Assembly: GCA_904502285.1 (NCBI GenBank)
Contig: CAJGEC010000003.1
Coordinates: forward strand, 34,788 to 98,787
Direction of reading: 5' to 3'
From: an uncultured Alistipes sp.
GTDB lineage: Bacteria; Bacteroidota; Bacteroidia; Bacteroidales; Rikenellaceae
DNA length: 64,000 nt
Position numbers and translations under genes: made by a program
Notes under the pieces: model-generated
Databases searched by the model: none
What the model was told of the DNA's origin: nothing
What the model saw: only the letters and a program-made list of their open reading frames with translations
In this document: piece by piece, positions 8,320 to 17,121 of the stretch
How positions within the stretch are numbered: the stretch's first letter is position 1
Layout of the letters: every line of letters starts with the position of its first letter

Positions 8320-10013
8320 CTCTTGCCTCCTTTATCCTTATTGTAGTTACCACAGCCAATAAGCCATACGAGCGATATCTCAAGCTTGGTAGGACCAAAA
8401 TACTGACGACGCTTAGTAGCCTGCCATACAGAGTGACCATCGACTGCATCATACTCCTCGAACAAACCCCAGTGGTAGCCGAAACCGACGTTGAAGTCGA
8501 GGTTGAGACGACGAGCAATAGGCAGTGAGTAGCCATACTCCAAAGCCACGATATGGTTGGCACGATCAACAAGGTTACCCTTAGGCATACCCGCCATAAT
8601 ACCTGTCCTACCGAGCTGGAAGTCGTAGGTCAAAATCTGGTAGTTCACGCCGAGGTGGTGACCCTGCAAAGGCTTAATACGTGTAGGCTTGCCGAACCAC
8701 CAACGGATTGAGGCATCAGCACCGTAGTAGCGCCAATAGAAGCCCTTCTCCTCCTTTGTCCACCACGCGTGAGCGTAGTTGGCGGCGATAGAGAAGTTGC
8801 TACCAAGGTAGAACTCAGCACCGATGTTGGGGACAGCAGCCAAATCGTAAAGCATATTGGTTTTGATTCCCATATAGAAAGGTGCGCACTCAGGCTTGGC
8901 AGCCTCCTGGTTGATAACAACCTCGTGGTGAGTGCCATAGCTATCAACAACGATAGTTGTGCTACGAGGCTCCTCGGCGCTATTCTTTGCAACGGTATAG
9001 GTGATACCCTCCTCGGTAGGTGTCAATGACTCGATCCAGTCGGCCGAACAGCTCACCGTAGGCAATACACCGTCGTCGATATTCTTTTCGTATGTAATCT
9101 TGTCGCTATCACCCTCTGCGCCATAATTGACCTTATCGGCAGAAGTGATTCTCAACATAGGGTCGGCAGGCTCCTGCTCCACACCCAACTCGTAGGTTTC
9201 GCCGTGGTACTCGACAGCCAACTTAGCAGAACGAGGAGCAGCCACGCTGTTTGGAGCGACAACGAGCTTAATCTCATTCATCGAAGATGGCATTGGAGTA
9301 ATCCAATCAACTGGGCTTACCACCTCAGGTACAACCCCGTCGTTCATATTAGTTGTGTATGGCACATCTACAGCACCACCCATCGCGCCACAACGCTGTG
9401 GGTTATTCGCAATGTCGAGTGTAGGGATTGTCTCCCACCAGAACTCGCATCGTGCAGCCGCATAACGCAACTCCGAGAAGAGATGAGTATAAGCCCAACG
9501 GTAAGGCACACCATTGCGCAACTGCATCATCTTAGCAAAACGCTTCTCTGTGGACTCACCAGCCTCCTCACTCTCTTTCAAGAGTGCGAGCAACTCATCG
9601 CGGTAAGGCAACTTATCGCTACCCTCAACCAACTCAGTAAATCTTGCCCAATCGACACCCATCGACTCAACGGCGTACCCAACCTCCACGTTGATCTCAC
9701 GGCTAATCCAATCGGCGATAGCCTCGGCACGACGCTTCGCAATTCGATCATTGATCGCCATAGATCCCTCAGGAGATACACTCGACACAATGCGGATCTG
9801 TCGGAACTGCGCATTTGAGTCAGCATAGTACATCTTCACCTCCTCGGCAAAATTTCTCAACGTGGTTTCATTACCCATATAACTCTCGTCAAGAGCTCCG
9901 ACACCCTGACGGAAGTACACTTTCACTGACCTCTCAATCTCGCGATCGACTTGAGCGCTCAGCAAAAGTGGAAAAAGGGTCAAAACCAACAATGCAAATA
10001 AAAATCTTCTCAT
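8316..10013 (-). CDS. DUF3575 outer-membrane protein with OmpA-like and BACON-like domains
   Basis: An ATG at 10013 is chosen over the upstream one at 10124. It is preceded by GGAG and begins a good signal peptide (MRRFLFALLVLTLF...SAQ); the upstream start would place ~37 odd residues in front. The product is 565 residues. Residues ~20-190 look like the OmpA-like periplasmic part of this family, with an IRIVSSVSPEGS strand and an IAKRRAEAIADWI helix. Two BACON-like repeats follow (~215-350), each with DWI near the start, a PRS turn and a closing QE. Residues ~355-560 are the DUF3575 beta-barrel (FYMGIKTNMLYDLAAVPNIG, many aromatic alternations). It is the first gene of the fimbrial operon, probably an outer-membrane platform for the lipoproteins behind it. 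Confidence 0.82.
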   Translation of the reverse strand: MRRFLFALLVLTLFPLLLSAQVDREIERSVKVYFRQGVGALDESYMGNETTLRNFAEEVKMYYADSNAQFRQIRIVSSVSPEGSMAINDRIAKRRAEAIADWISREINVEVGYAVESMGVDWARFTELVEGSDKLPYRDELLALLKESEEAGESTEKRFAKMMQLRNGVPYRWAYTHLFSELRYAAARCEFWWETIPTLDIANNPQRCGAMGGAVDVPYTTNMNDGVVPEVVSPVDWITPMPSSMNEIKLVVAPNSVAAPRSAKLAVEYHGETYELGVEQEPADPMLRITSADKVNYGAEGDSDKITYEKNIDDGVLPTVSCSADWIESLTPTEEGITYTVAKNSAEEPRSTTIVVDSYGTHHEVVINQEAAKPECAPFYMGIKTNMLYDLAAVPNIGAEFYLGSNFSIAANYAHAWWTKEEKGFYWRYYGADASIRWWFGKPTRIKPLQGHHLGVNYQILTYDFQLGRTGIMAGMPKGNLVDRANHIVALEYGYSLPIARRLNLDFNVGFGYHWGLFEEYDAVDGHSVWQATKRRQYFGPTKLEISLVWLIGCGNYNKDKGGKR

Positions 10014-10208
10014 TGCTCCAAAAAAACATATCTTTCGAAAAATTCCACCTGACGACCATATCATTTTTTTTTGGCCCAGGCAGAGATTTTCACATCTAAA
10101 ATCAAGAACAAAATCTGCACACATACAATCTCCACAACAGAGATGTCACAACTTGCAAACACCCCAACAACCGCTAACTGCTTGATTATTAACAACATCC
10201 CTGGCATA

Positions 10209-10217
10209 GGGGGGGGG
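10209..10217. repeat. Homopolymer G9/C9 tract in the fimbrial leader
   Basis: A run of nine G on the plus strand (C9 in the mRNA) begins about 22 bp downstream of the predicted -7 element of the surface operon. Such tracts are prone to slipped-strand length change. Confidence 0.7.
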
Positions 10218-10239
10218 AATATAGACAAGTTTAGCAATA

Positions 10240-10270
10240 CAAATATAGCATTTATATTCTATTTTACAAA
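10240..10270 (-). promoter_or_regulatory. Bacteroidetes-type promoter for the fimbrial operon
   Basis: Read on the minus strand, TTTG (10267-10270) is followed after 19 bp by TATATTTG (10240-10247). This matches the -33/-7 consensus TTTG-N19-21-TAnnTTTG. The start of transcription would be near 10233, giving a ~220-nt leader. Confidence 0.7.
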
Positions 10271-10506
10271 GTAATTTTCAATATATTTTTCATATATTTT
10301 CAGAAGGAAAAATCATACTAATTTGCTTAACTACGAGATCGCACCTTGACAACATTTCAAGCCATAGGAATTATTGACCAATCTCGACAACCTCACTTCA
10401 AATCCAAAGCTTCGTAAAAAGAGTAATTTTGGACTATTTCACCATAGAAAACAGCCCAAAATTGCACACTATCTTAGTGTAAAAGAATCTCTGACTTACT
10501 AAAAAA

Positions 10507-11082
10507 TCAACCCCTTTTGCAGAGTAAACGGAATAGAATATAACCCAATATCGCCGACACAATACCTACCAGACCGCCTAACAATATATCTTGTGGAAAG
10601 TGGCAAGCGAGATATATGCGCGAGTAGCAAACAGCCACAGCAACAAGCCAAACAACGACAGTAAACCACCTACGAGCGACAACCAACGAGCTAAGCAGAG
10701 CCAACGACACTATGGTTGCGGCGTGTGCCGAGACAGTGCCATAGCGACCGTGGTCGAATGAGACTACGTGCATATCCGAAAGCTCCTCGGTAAACATTGG
10801 GCGAGGTCTTACGGGGAACTCTGGCCACAACTCCGCCAAAGGGCCAGAGTGCTTGAAGATGCCTGCAACAAGGTCCGAGGCACCCATAGCCACACCAACG
10901 CTGAGCAGAAAGAGCAGCAGGCCTCGCCAGCTATATCTGCGCCAAACAAGGAATAGAATGAGCAGGTAGAAGGGAATCCACATTGTCACGCCCGACACAG
11001 CACTCATAAGCGCATCGAAGAGTTCTCCACCATCAAAATTCAACGTCTCAAAAAGAGACCAATCCCAACGGACAGTATTCAT
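10507..11082 (-). CDS. PAP2-family membrane phosphatase
   Basis: The protein has 191 residues and several membrane helices. Three PAP2 signature blocks are visible: KHSGPLAELW...RPRP (~73-93), a VSAHAA block where the classical form is PSGHA, and SRIYLACHFPQDILLG with the catalytic His and Asp. These enzymes remove phosphate from lipid phosphates or undecaprenyl diphosphate at the membrane. It is the last gene of a five-gene leftward unit behind an MBOAT/SGNH pair, 17 bp downstream. It could recycle undecaprenyl diphosphate or dephosphorylate lipid A; the sequence does not decide. Confidence 0.85.
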   Translation of the reverse strand: MNTVRWDWSLFETLNFDGGELFDALMSAVSGVTMWIPFYLLILFLVWRRYSWRGLLLFLLSVGVAMGASDLVAGIFKHSGPLAELWPEFPVRPRPMFTEELSDMHVVSFDHGRYGTVSAHAATIVSLALLSSLVVARRWFTVVVWLVAVAVCYSRIYLACHFPQDILLGGLVGIVSAILGYILFRLLCKRG

Positions 11083-11099
11083 AACTTGCTAATTTACAA

Positions 11100-12635
11100 T
11101 TAAAAAGCTGCATACATAGGCAATCCACCAGCCACGCCCGTCGAGGCCTCAAGCATAAGATTGGACTGCATAACAAGCCATATAACAGCGACTACCAACA
11201 GCCACTGACCAACGACGCCGATGCGCACAACTACTCGACGTAGTGCTTCGTCGAAATTACGTGACGTGAGGTGCATCAAGTATCCCACGACCATCAGTAA
11301 CAGCGCCACCCACGAACTCTCGACCATAGCGCCGAAGTCGCCGAACGAGAAGTTATAGGCAATACGGCTAAGCATACTCTCGACCACACCCATATCCTCG
11401 GCCGTGAAGAGCAACCAGCCAAAGGCGACTATATGGAATGTGAGCAACGTACCAAGCACCCTCCATAAAGGCTTCATCTCAGCACCAAGAGCCTTAGCCT
11501 TAGGCACTACCGAGAGCCACACCTTGTGAAGTGCAAGAGCCACACCGTGGAGCAGACCCCACAAGATAAATGTCATACCCACACCGTGCCACAGGCCACC
11601 TAAGAACATAGTAATCACGAGGTTGAGATAGGTACGAAACCTACCCTTACGATTTCCGCCAAGCGATATATAGAGGTAGTCCCTAAGCCACGTAGAGAGC
11701 GATATGTGCCATCTACGCCAGAACTCGGTGATGGTTGCCGAATGGTATGGCGCATCGAAGTTATCGGGGAGTCGAAAGCCCATAATAAGTGCAACTCCCT
11801 GAGCTATATCGGAGTAACCCGAAAAGTCGCAATAGATCTGCAACGTAAAGCCATAGATAGCCACCAAGGCCACCAGTCCCGAATCACCCAACTCGCCAGC
11901 AAAGGCGGGCGACACAAAGAGCGTTCCCACGGCCTTAGCAATGATGGCGTACTTAACAAGGCCTCCTACGATAAGCGATATCGCCCTACCGAAATCCTCG
12001 CGCGTAACGACGACCTTCTCAGCCTCAATCTGTGGGATAAAATCCTTGGCCTTGACCAATGGACCGAGAAACATCTTTGGGAAGAAGGATAACAAGAAGA
12101 GGTAATCCCCAAAGCGACGGAGTGGCGCTATCGTACCACGCGCAATATCAACGACATAGGCTATGGACTGAAACACGAAGAATGAGACTCCAGCAGGCAC
12201 AACAACACTCTCGATATCGAGCGTTCCTGAGCCATAGAGGTTATTCACAACATCGACAAAGAAGTTCGTAGCCTTGAAATAGACCAAAATGGCGACATTT
12301 ATCACCACGCTAAGTGCTACAAACCACGCAGTACCACTCCCCTTCTCTCGCCTTCTGCCAACACATCTACCTATGAGATAGTCACTTATAGCTACAAAGA
12401 GCAATAAGAGGATATATACGCCCGAAAGTTTATAGTAGAAGTAGAGCGAGACAAGAACAACGTAGAGTGTCCTAAGGCGCGCCCTCCCCTTGACCAACGA
12501 ATAGCCCAAGCCAAAGAGCATAAAGGCTACAAGGAAGAAGCCCGTGGTAAGGGTCAATGGCTCGGCTGGGTTATACCCCAAAAGTTGGAGTAAGCGTGGC
12601 CAGAGTGGATTTTCAAACATCAAGAACTCTTGCAT
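11100..12635 (-). CDS. MBOAT-family O-acyltransferase (AlgI-like)
   Basis: The protein has 511 residues with about ten or more membrane helices. The family block EFWRRWHISLSTWLRDYLYI is present. The catalytic histidine region is GGLWHGVGMTFILWGLLHG. AlgI/PatA-type enzymes pass acyl groups across the inner membrane for O-acylation of polysaccharide or peptidoglycan. The ATG at 12635 is used because AGGAGG sits ~9 bp before it; a second ATG at 12620 is possible. It starts 4 bp after the SGNH gene, which is the usual partner that completes the transfer in the periplasm. Confidence 0.92.
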   Translation of the reverse strand: MQEFLMFENPLWPRLLQLLGYNPAEPLTLTTGFFLVAFMLFGLGYSLVKGRARLRTLYVVLVSLYFYYKLSGVYILLLLFVAISDYLIGRCVGRRREKGSGTAWFVALSVVINVAILVYFKATNFFVDVVNNLYGSGTLDIESVVVPAGVSFFVFQSIAYVVDIARGTIAPLRRFGDYLFLLSFFPKMFLGPLVKAKDFIPQIEAEKVVVTREDFGRAISLIVGGLVKYAIIAKAVGTLFVSPAFAGELGDSGLVALVAIYGFTLQIYCDFSGYSDIAQGVALIMGFRLPDNFDAPYHSATITEFWRRWHISLSTWLRDYLYISLGGNRKGRFRTYLNLVITMFLGGLWHGVGMTFILWGLLHGVALALHKVWLSVVPKAKALGAEMKPLWRVLGTLLTFHIVAFGWLLFTAEDMGVVESMLSRIAYNFSFGDFGAMVESSWVALLLMVVGYLMHLTSRNFDEALRRVVVRIGVVGQWLLVVAVIWLVMQSNLMLEASTGVAGGLPMYAAF

Positions 12636-12639
12636 ATTC

Positions 12640-14277
12640 CTACTCCTCCTCCGCTACAACATCCGACTCAGCCTCAGCAACCTCGGTATGAATAATCTCC
12701 TGCTCAACGGTTATCTCGATACCCCTCTGCGACTGAAGTTCGAAACGTTGCTGCACCTCGGCACGAAGACGCTCCTCGGCCTCCTTACGTCGCTGCTCCT
12801 CAGCCTCCTTAGCCTTAAGCACCTCATACGCAGGGGCAACAATAGCCGAAGTCAAGGCACGAGCAATGCGCTTACCACCGGCGAAGTTGATATGTGTATA
12901 ATCGTTTGCAGCCCATCCATTTGAGACAAATTGTGGCATACCTCCCAAGGCCTCCATAGCCAACGACGTATTCCAGAAGGCTACGTTCGTGCTATCTGCT
13001 GCAGCGCGTTGATGCGCTGTCAGAGCATCGACCGAGCCGATAGGCACATAGCCCCCCGACTCGCCCTTGACCCAGCGGTCGCTAACACCCAAGACCAAGA
13101 TGACGGCATTGGGGAAGCATCGCTCGGCATAGGCAATCATATTGCACAACTGCTGACGATAATTCGAGTATTTGCGTTGCCCCTGCTGCATAATATTAAG
13201 ACCATACTGCAACACTACCAAATCATAGCCCAAGAACTCATCAATCTGTCTATTTACCGTAGCACCCGTACCAAAGATAGCGTGTCCATTATTGCTACGC
13301 ACCGAGAAGTTATCCACCGTAACACCGCAGTCTCCCTCCATAGAGGCTCCATAGCATAACACCTCACCATCCAAAACCGTAAGGGTAACTGCCTCAACAA
13401 GTGGTGCTTCAACATAAATTTCACGCACACGTTCATCACCAGCAATCTCCACCTCATTTACAATGGAGTCGTTGATAGCAACTCGCACAAGTGACGTATC
13501 CTTACTATAAAGTAGTATGCGCGCACGCGAGCAAGAGTCGAGAGTCTCGAAGGCATTAGTAGCGCTCCAGCGCGTTGTAGCACCAGCGCCACCCTTGGCC
13601 AAATAGCCTGAAACGAAGAACTTATCGGCAACATCCTGTGGGGCGCTCTTAGGCTTCATAACACTATATGCCGACCAACCCGACGAGCTACGCTTAACAC
13701 TCTTTCGCACCGTAGCAAAGGGTATATCGCAAGCGACAAAACCCACTCCTCGGCCACCGAAGAGCTCTTGGAGCTCCGCCCTGAGATCCGAAGTGAGGAT
13801 ATCGCCCTCGACAAAGGAGTCTCCCATAAAAGCAATACGAAGTCCCTTGCCCAAAGCCATACGCTCAACTAAAGCTTCGAGACGGCTATGCTCCAAGGTG
13901 TCGAAATCCTCAATAGCTACACTCAGACGATTAGCAACCGACTCCAAATCTGAACTATGTAGCGCTCTACGAGAAGGCCCTGCCTCGCGCTCGACCAGCC
14001 ACTCATAACGTGCTGGTGGCAACACGGGGAGCGTATCGACCATAATGACGCTATCAACCTCGACCATCGAAGCCAGTTCTTGCTCCAAACGCTCGATATC
14101 AGCCTCGTACTCAACAACCTCATCATCAACACTTTGTCGCAACTGCGAAAAGATATCGACACGAGCCAACTGCATACCGAAGAGTTCGACCTCTGGCACA
14201 AACCAAAGGGCCGCAACTCCTAATATCACCAACATAGTAAACCACCCTATTCGGTGGCTACACTCCCGCTGTTTCAT
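12640..14277 (-). CDS. SGNH/GDSL-type hydrolase or acetyltransferase, membrane anchored
   Basis: The protein has 545 residues with an N-terminal membrane anchor (~12-30) and a coiled, acidic segment (~40-75). The SGNH domain spans ~145-480. Its block I is FMGDSFVEG with the nucleophile serine, a later block is VLQYGLN, and the final block DYTHIN contains the catalytic Asp and His. The C-terminus is a Glu/Arg-rich helix. Paired immediately with the MBOAT gene, it probably acts as the periplasmic acyltransferase or esterase of an O-acylation system. The acceptor polymer is unknown. Confidence 0.85.
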   Translation of the reverse strand: MKQRECSHRIGWFTMLVILGVAALWFVPEVELFGMQLARVDIFSQLRQSVDDEVVEYEADIERLEQELASMVEVDSVIMVDTLPVLPPARYEWLVEREAGPSRRALHSSDLESVANRLSVAIEDFDTLEHSRLEALVERMALGKGLRIAFMGDSFVEGDILTSDLRAELQELFGGRGVGFVACDIPFATVRKSVKRSSSGWSAYSVMKPKSAPQDVADKFFVSGYLAKGGAGATTRWSATNAFETLDSCSRARILLYSKDTSLVRVAINDSIVNEVEIAGDERVREIYVEAPLVEAVTLTVLDGEVLCYGASMEGDCGVTVDNFSVRSNNGHAIFGTGATVNRQIDEFLGYDLVVLQYGLNIMQQGQRKYSNYRQQLCNMIAYAERCFPNAVILVLGVSDRWVKGESGGYVPIGSVDALTAHQRAAADSTNVAFWNTSLAMEALGGMPQFVSNGWAANDYTHINFAGGKRIARALTSAIVAPAYEVLKAKEAEEQRRKEAEERLRAEVQQRFELQSQRGIEITVEQEIIHTEVAEAESDVVAEEE

Positions 14278-14290
14278 CTACTATTTAAGG

Positions 14291-15040
14291 TTATCTTCTT
14301 CTATTAATTAAGGCTATATAGTATAGCAGGGTCACGATAGAGCTTAGGGCTGTGACCAAATATGTGCGAGCAGCCCAACTAAGAGCCTCGTGAGCACCAT
14401 CCAAATCTGCGTCGCTAAGCATACCGCTACTCTCCAACCACGCTACGGCACGTTTCGAAGCGTTATACTCCACAGGCAACGTCACAAGGGCAAATATTGT
14501 TGATAAACCCATAACTGCAATAGCGACCCAACACAAGGTGGCACTATTGGTTACTGCCATAGTCACGACACCCAACAACATCAGCCATCCAGCCACCTTT
14601 GACGAGAAGTTCACAACAGGCACCAACTGTGTCCTGAGGCGCACAGGCTCATAACCCGTGGCATGTTGCACGGCGTGACCGCACTCGTGGGCAGCAACAG
14701 CCGCCGCAGTAATGGTACGCGCATTATAGACATCGTCGCTAAGGTTTACCGTTAGGGTCTGTGGATTAAAGTGGTCGGTAAGATGGCCCGCCACGTGGGT
14801 AACCTTCACATTATATATGCCGTGATCGTGGAGCATCTTCTCGGCCAACTCACATCCCGTCATTCCGCGGGGCGACATCTGCTCCGAGTAGCGACGTGTG
14901 ACACTCTTGAGGCGCATCTGAACGAAGACCCCCACAAGTGCCACAACAATCATAAGGATTATGGCAAGGCTATAGCTTCCACCATAACTAAAACCCTCCT
15001 CCGCCGAGTAGTTAAACCCTGCCTGTAGAATGTGTATCAT
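14291..15040 (-). CDS. YugP-like zinc metallopeptidase, membrane bound
   Basis: The protein has 249 residues. An HECGH zinc motif (AAHECGHAVQH, residues ~117-127) lies between an N-terminal helix and three C-terminal helices. The conserved LPVEYNASKRA stretch supplies the third ligand (Glu) in this family. The function is not known in detail; a role in membrane protein turnover is likely. It begins 1 bp after the stop of the antiporter gene, so the two are surely co-transcribed. Confidence 0.85.
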   Translation of the reverse strand: MIHILQAGFNYSAEEGFSYGGSYSLAIILMIVVALVGVFVQMRLKSVTRRYSEQMSPRGMTGCELAEKMLHDHGIYNVKVTHVAGHLTDHFNPQTLTVNLSDDVYNARTITAAAVAAHECGHAVQHATGYEPVRLRTQLVPVVNFSSKVAGWLMLLGVVTMAVTNSATLCWVAIAVMGLSTIFALVTLPVEYNASKRAVAWLESSGMLSDADLDGAHEALSWAARTYLVTALSSIVTLLYYIALINRRR

Positions 15041-15041
15041 C

Positions 15042-15986
15042 TTATATCAATGTATAGATATATGCAATATAGCAACAAAGGAACAAAACACCCTCGAAAC
15101 GAGTGATCTTATCACGACCAATAACCAATGCCGAAAGCATAATGAGCAACGTAGCAGCTACAGCTACGTATATGTCGAACATCGTAACACCGCCCATCGA
15201 GAGAGGGGTAACGGTAGAACAAGCACCCAAGATAAGCAATATATTGGCGATATTCGAGCCAAGCACATTACCCAAGGCCAACGATGTACGACCCTTGAAG
15301 ATAGAGACAAGGCTTGATGCAAGCTCTGGCAACGACGTTCCGCCTGCCAATAGCGTGATAGCAATCACCGCCTCCGACACACCCAAAGCCTTGGCGATAT
15401 TCGTAGCACTCGTAACAAAGAGGTCGCCACCAAAGACCAAACCTGCAAGACCTACGATAATCCAGATAGGTATGCGCCACAACTGCATAGTGACACACGC
15501 CTCTCCGCACTCCATAGCACCCTCACCACTCTCAAGCATAGCCCTCTTCTCGGCACGAATGGTAAAGTAGAGCATCACACCATAGCCCAAAAGAAGTACG
15601 ATACCCTCGATGCGTGTTATATCTCTTCCGAGGAGTGTTGTTAGCAACAAAGCCAATGTCGCAGCGATACAGATAGGGATGTCGCGACGGATATTTGTCT
15701 TGGTAAAGACCACGGGCGAGAATATCGCACAAACACCCAAGATAGCAAACACGTTAAATATGTTCGAACCCACGATATTACCTATGGCCATATCGCCGTG
15801 GCCATTGAGTGCCGAGAGCATACTCACAGTAAGTTCAGGCATAGAGGTACCAACCGCCACAACGGTAAGACCCACAATAAACTCAGGCACGTGCAAGCGT
15901 GCTGCAAGGGCTACAGAGCCATCGGTAAGCATCATTGCCGCGATGATGATGACGGCAAGTGCAACAACAAGAAGTAAGAAATCCAT
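15042..15986 (-). CDS. Calcium/sodium antiporter (CaCA family, YrbG-like)
   Basis: The protein has 314 residues and about ten membrane helices in two inverted halves. The alpha repeats are plain: GTSMPELTVS with GNIVGSNIFN in the first half, and GTSLPELASS with GNVLGSNIANILLILG in the second. These form the ion-binding site. The protein exchanges Ca2+ for Na+ or H+ at the inner membrane. It leads the leftward five-gene unit. A lone -7-like element is visible at 16018-16025. Confidence 0.93.
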   Translation of the reverse strand: MDFLLLVVALAVIIIAAMMLTDGSVALAARLHVPEFIVGLTVVAVGTSMPELTVSMLSALNGHGDMAIGNIVGSNIFNVFAILGVCAIFSPVVFTKTNIRRDIPICIAATLALLLTTLLGRDITRIEGIVLLLGYGVMLYFTIRAEKRAMLESGEGAMECGEACVTMQLWRIPIWIIVGLAGLVFGGDLFVTSATNIAKALGVSEAVIAITLLAGGTSLPELASSLVSIFKGRTSLALGNVLGSNIANILLILGACSTVTPLSMGGVTMFDIYVAVAATLLIMLSALVIGRDKITRFEGVLFLCCYIAYIYTLI

Positions 15987-16017
15987 ACGTTACCTTCTAT
16001 TTATAGATATAATCGCG

Positions 16018-16025
16018 CAAAGATA
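16018..16025 (-). promoter_or_regulatory. Candidate -7 element upstream of the antiporter operon
   Basis: The minus strand reads TATCTTTG, matching TAnnTTTG, 32 bp before the antiporter ATG. No clear TTTG is found 19-21 bp further upstream. Confidence 0.4.
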
Positions 16026-16046
16026 TGTAAAAGATATGAAAAAATG

Positions 16047-16075
16047 AAGAGCGAAAGACAAAACCTTTCGCTCCT
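16047..16075 (-). terminator. Terminator after mqnD
   Basis: An 11-bp stem (16047-16057 with 16065-16075, one G-U pair on the minus strand) with a seven-base loop is followed on the minus strand by a T-rich stretch. Confidence 0.75.
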
Positions 16076-16094
16076 CACCTCTTATTGTGACTCG

Positions 16095-16895
16095 TTATAG
16101 AGTAATTCCCGTCAGATTGCTCACCGCTCGACGTCCCTCGTCTCCAAGCGACAGGGAGAATTCATTGACAAACAACGATATATGGCTATCGATAACCTTG
16201 TCGTCGAGTTCCTGGGCGTGACCCTTGATGAAGTCGCGCGAGAGGTCGGGGTGCGCAAAGGCAAACTCAATGCTTCGGCGAAGCACCCTATCTACCTTAG
16301 CAACAACCTCTTCGTCCAACTCTCGCGAAGCCACAATCGCCCCAAGAGGCAGTGGCAAGCCTGTGCGACGCTCCCACTCAAGGCCTAAGTCGGCAACAAG
16401 TTCTAAGTCGTAGCGCTGGTAGACAAACCTGCCCTCGTGAATCAACACACCACCATCGTACTCGCCCCCAGCAACAGCATCGGCAATCTTAGAGAAGAGC
16501 ATAGGCTCTCGCTCATCAATCTCTGGAAATAATCTCTCGACCAACAAGTTAGCCGTAGTATGCAGGCCTGGCACAACGATACGCTTCAAGGGCGACATCT
16601 CACCCTTGCGACGCACCAACAGAGGACCATTTCCACGGCCCAAAGCCGAGCCACTATCGAGCAGGGCATAGCGCGAATAGATTGCCGAGAGTAGCGCCGT
16701 ACTACACTTAGTGACATCGTAGCGATGCTCCATAGCCGAACTATTCAACTGCTCGATATCGAGATAAGTGACCTCGAACTCCAACCCCTCCAAGTCGATA
16801 CGTCGATTAACTATCGCATCGAACATAAAGGTATCGTTGGGGCAAGGCGATATCGCGAGGCGCAAGACCTCGCCACACTTATTACAACCACTCAT
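16095..16895 (-). CDS. mqnD: 1,4-dihydroxy-6-naphthoate synthase
   Basis: The protein has 266 residues, the normal length. The family N-terminus LAISPCPNDTFMFD is intact. The remaining periplasmic-binding-like fold includes DVTKCSTALLSAI and the glycine-rich SGSALGRGNGPLLV. It converts cyclic dehypoxanthine futalosine to 1,4-dihydroxy-6-naphthoate in the futalosine route to menaquinone, in the cytoplasm. The same leftward unit carries mqnB two genes upstream, which supports the call. A strong hairpin follows its stop. Confidence 0.93.
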   Translation of the reverse strand: MSGCNKCGEVLRLAISPCPNDTFMFDAIVNRRIDLEGLEFEVTYLDIEQLNSSAMEHRYDVTKCSTALLSAIYSRYALLDSGSALGRGNGPLLVRRKGEMSPLKRIVVPGLHTTANLLVERLFPEIDEREPMLFSKIADAVAGGEYDGGVLIHEGRFVYQRYDLELVADLGLEWERRTGLPLPLGAIVASRELDEEVVAKVDRVLRRSIEFAFAHPDLSRDFIKGHAQELDDKVIDSHISLFVNEFSLSLGDEGRRAVSNLTGITL

Positions 16896-16905
16896 AGCTC
16901 CTTAA

Positions 16906-17121
16906 CTAAGCAGCATTCTGCTTCTCATTACGTCTTGCAATACGTCTACGAGTCATAATACTACCCGTAATCATACCTACGCCATAGGCCAAAACAAGGA
17001 TAGCAACCCATCCCAACGACTTCAGAATCTGCTCGCTGAAATAGTGCCATACGGTAATTAGACACGCTATAATAACGATAGCAACGACTACCCAGATGAT
17101 AATCTCTTTTGTTTTACTCAT
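16906..17121 (-). CDS. Small two-helix membrane protein between mqnB and mqnD
   Basis: The protein has 71 residues. It has two hydrophobic helices (~7-27 and ~37-57) and a basic tail (RRRIARRNEK). Its ATG lies inside the last codons of mqnB (8-bp overlap) and its stop is 10 bp before mqnD, so it is translated as part of the menaquinone unit. I do not recognise the family. A membrane role near menaquinone synthesis is only suggested by position. Confidence 0.7.
   Translation of the reverse strand: MSKTKEIIIWVVVAIVIIACLITVWHYFSEQILKSLGWVAILVLAYGVGMITGSIMTRRRIARRNEKQNAA

Larger units (their letters stand above)
10014..10506. other. Long intergenic region upstream of the fimbrial operon
   Basis: This 493-bp gene-free stretch holds a leftward promoter, a G9 tract (10209-10217) and a T9 tract (10064-10072), both inside the predicted 5' leader. 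Between the promoter and the PAP2 gene lie two nested inverted repeats (10425-10432 with 10456-10463; 10466-10471 with 10475-10480). They may end transcription coming from the PAP2 gene. No convincing gene was found on either strand. Confidence 0.6.

Noticed and set aside
10014..10124. Upstream start for the DUF3575 gene at 10124
   Set aside because: It would place about 37 unlikely residues before an obvious signal peptide; the ATG at 10013 has a GGAG site.
10071..10274. Short plus-strand frame through the G9 tract
   Set aside because: It is low in coding character, crosses the promoter and homopolymer, and has no ribosome site or family match.
10014..10506. Invertible promoter of the Bacteroides type
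   Set aside because: No pair of inverted repeats flanking the promoter was found; only short hairpins lie further upstream.
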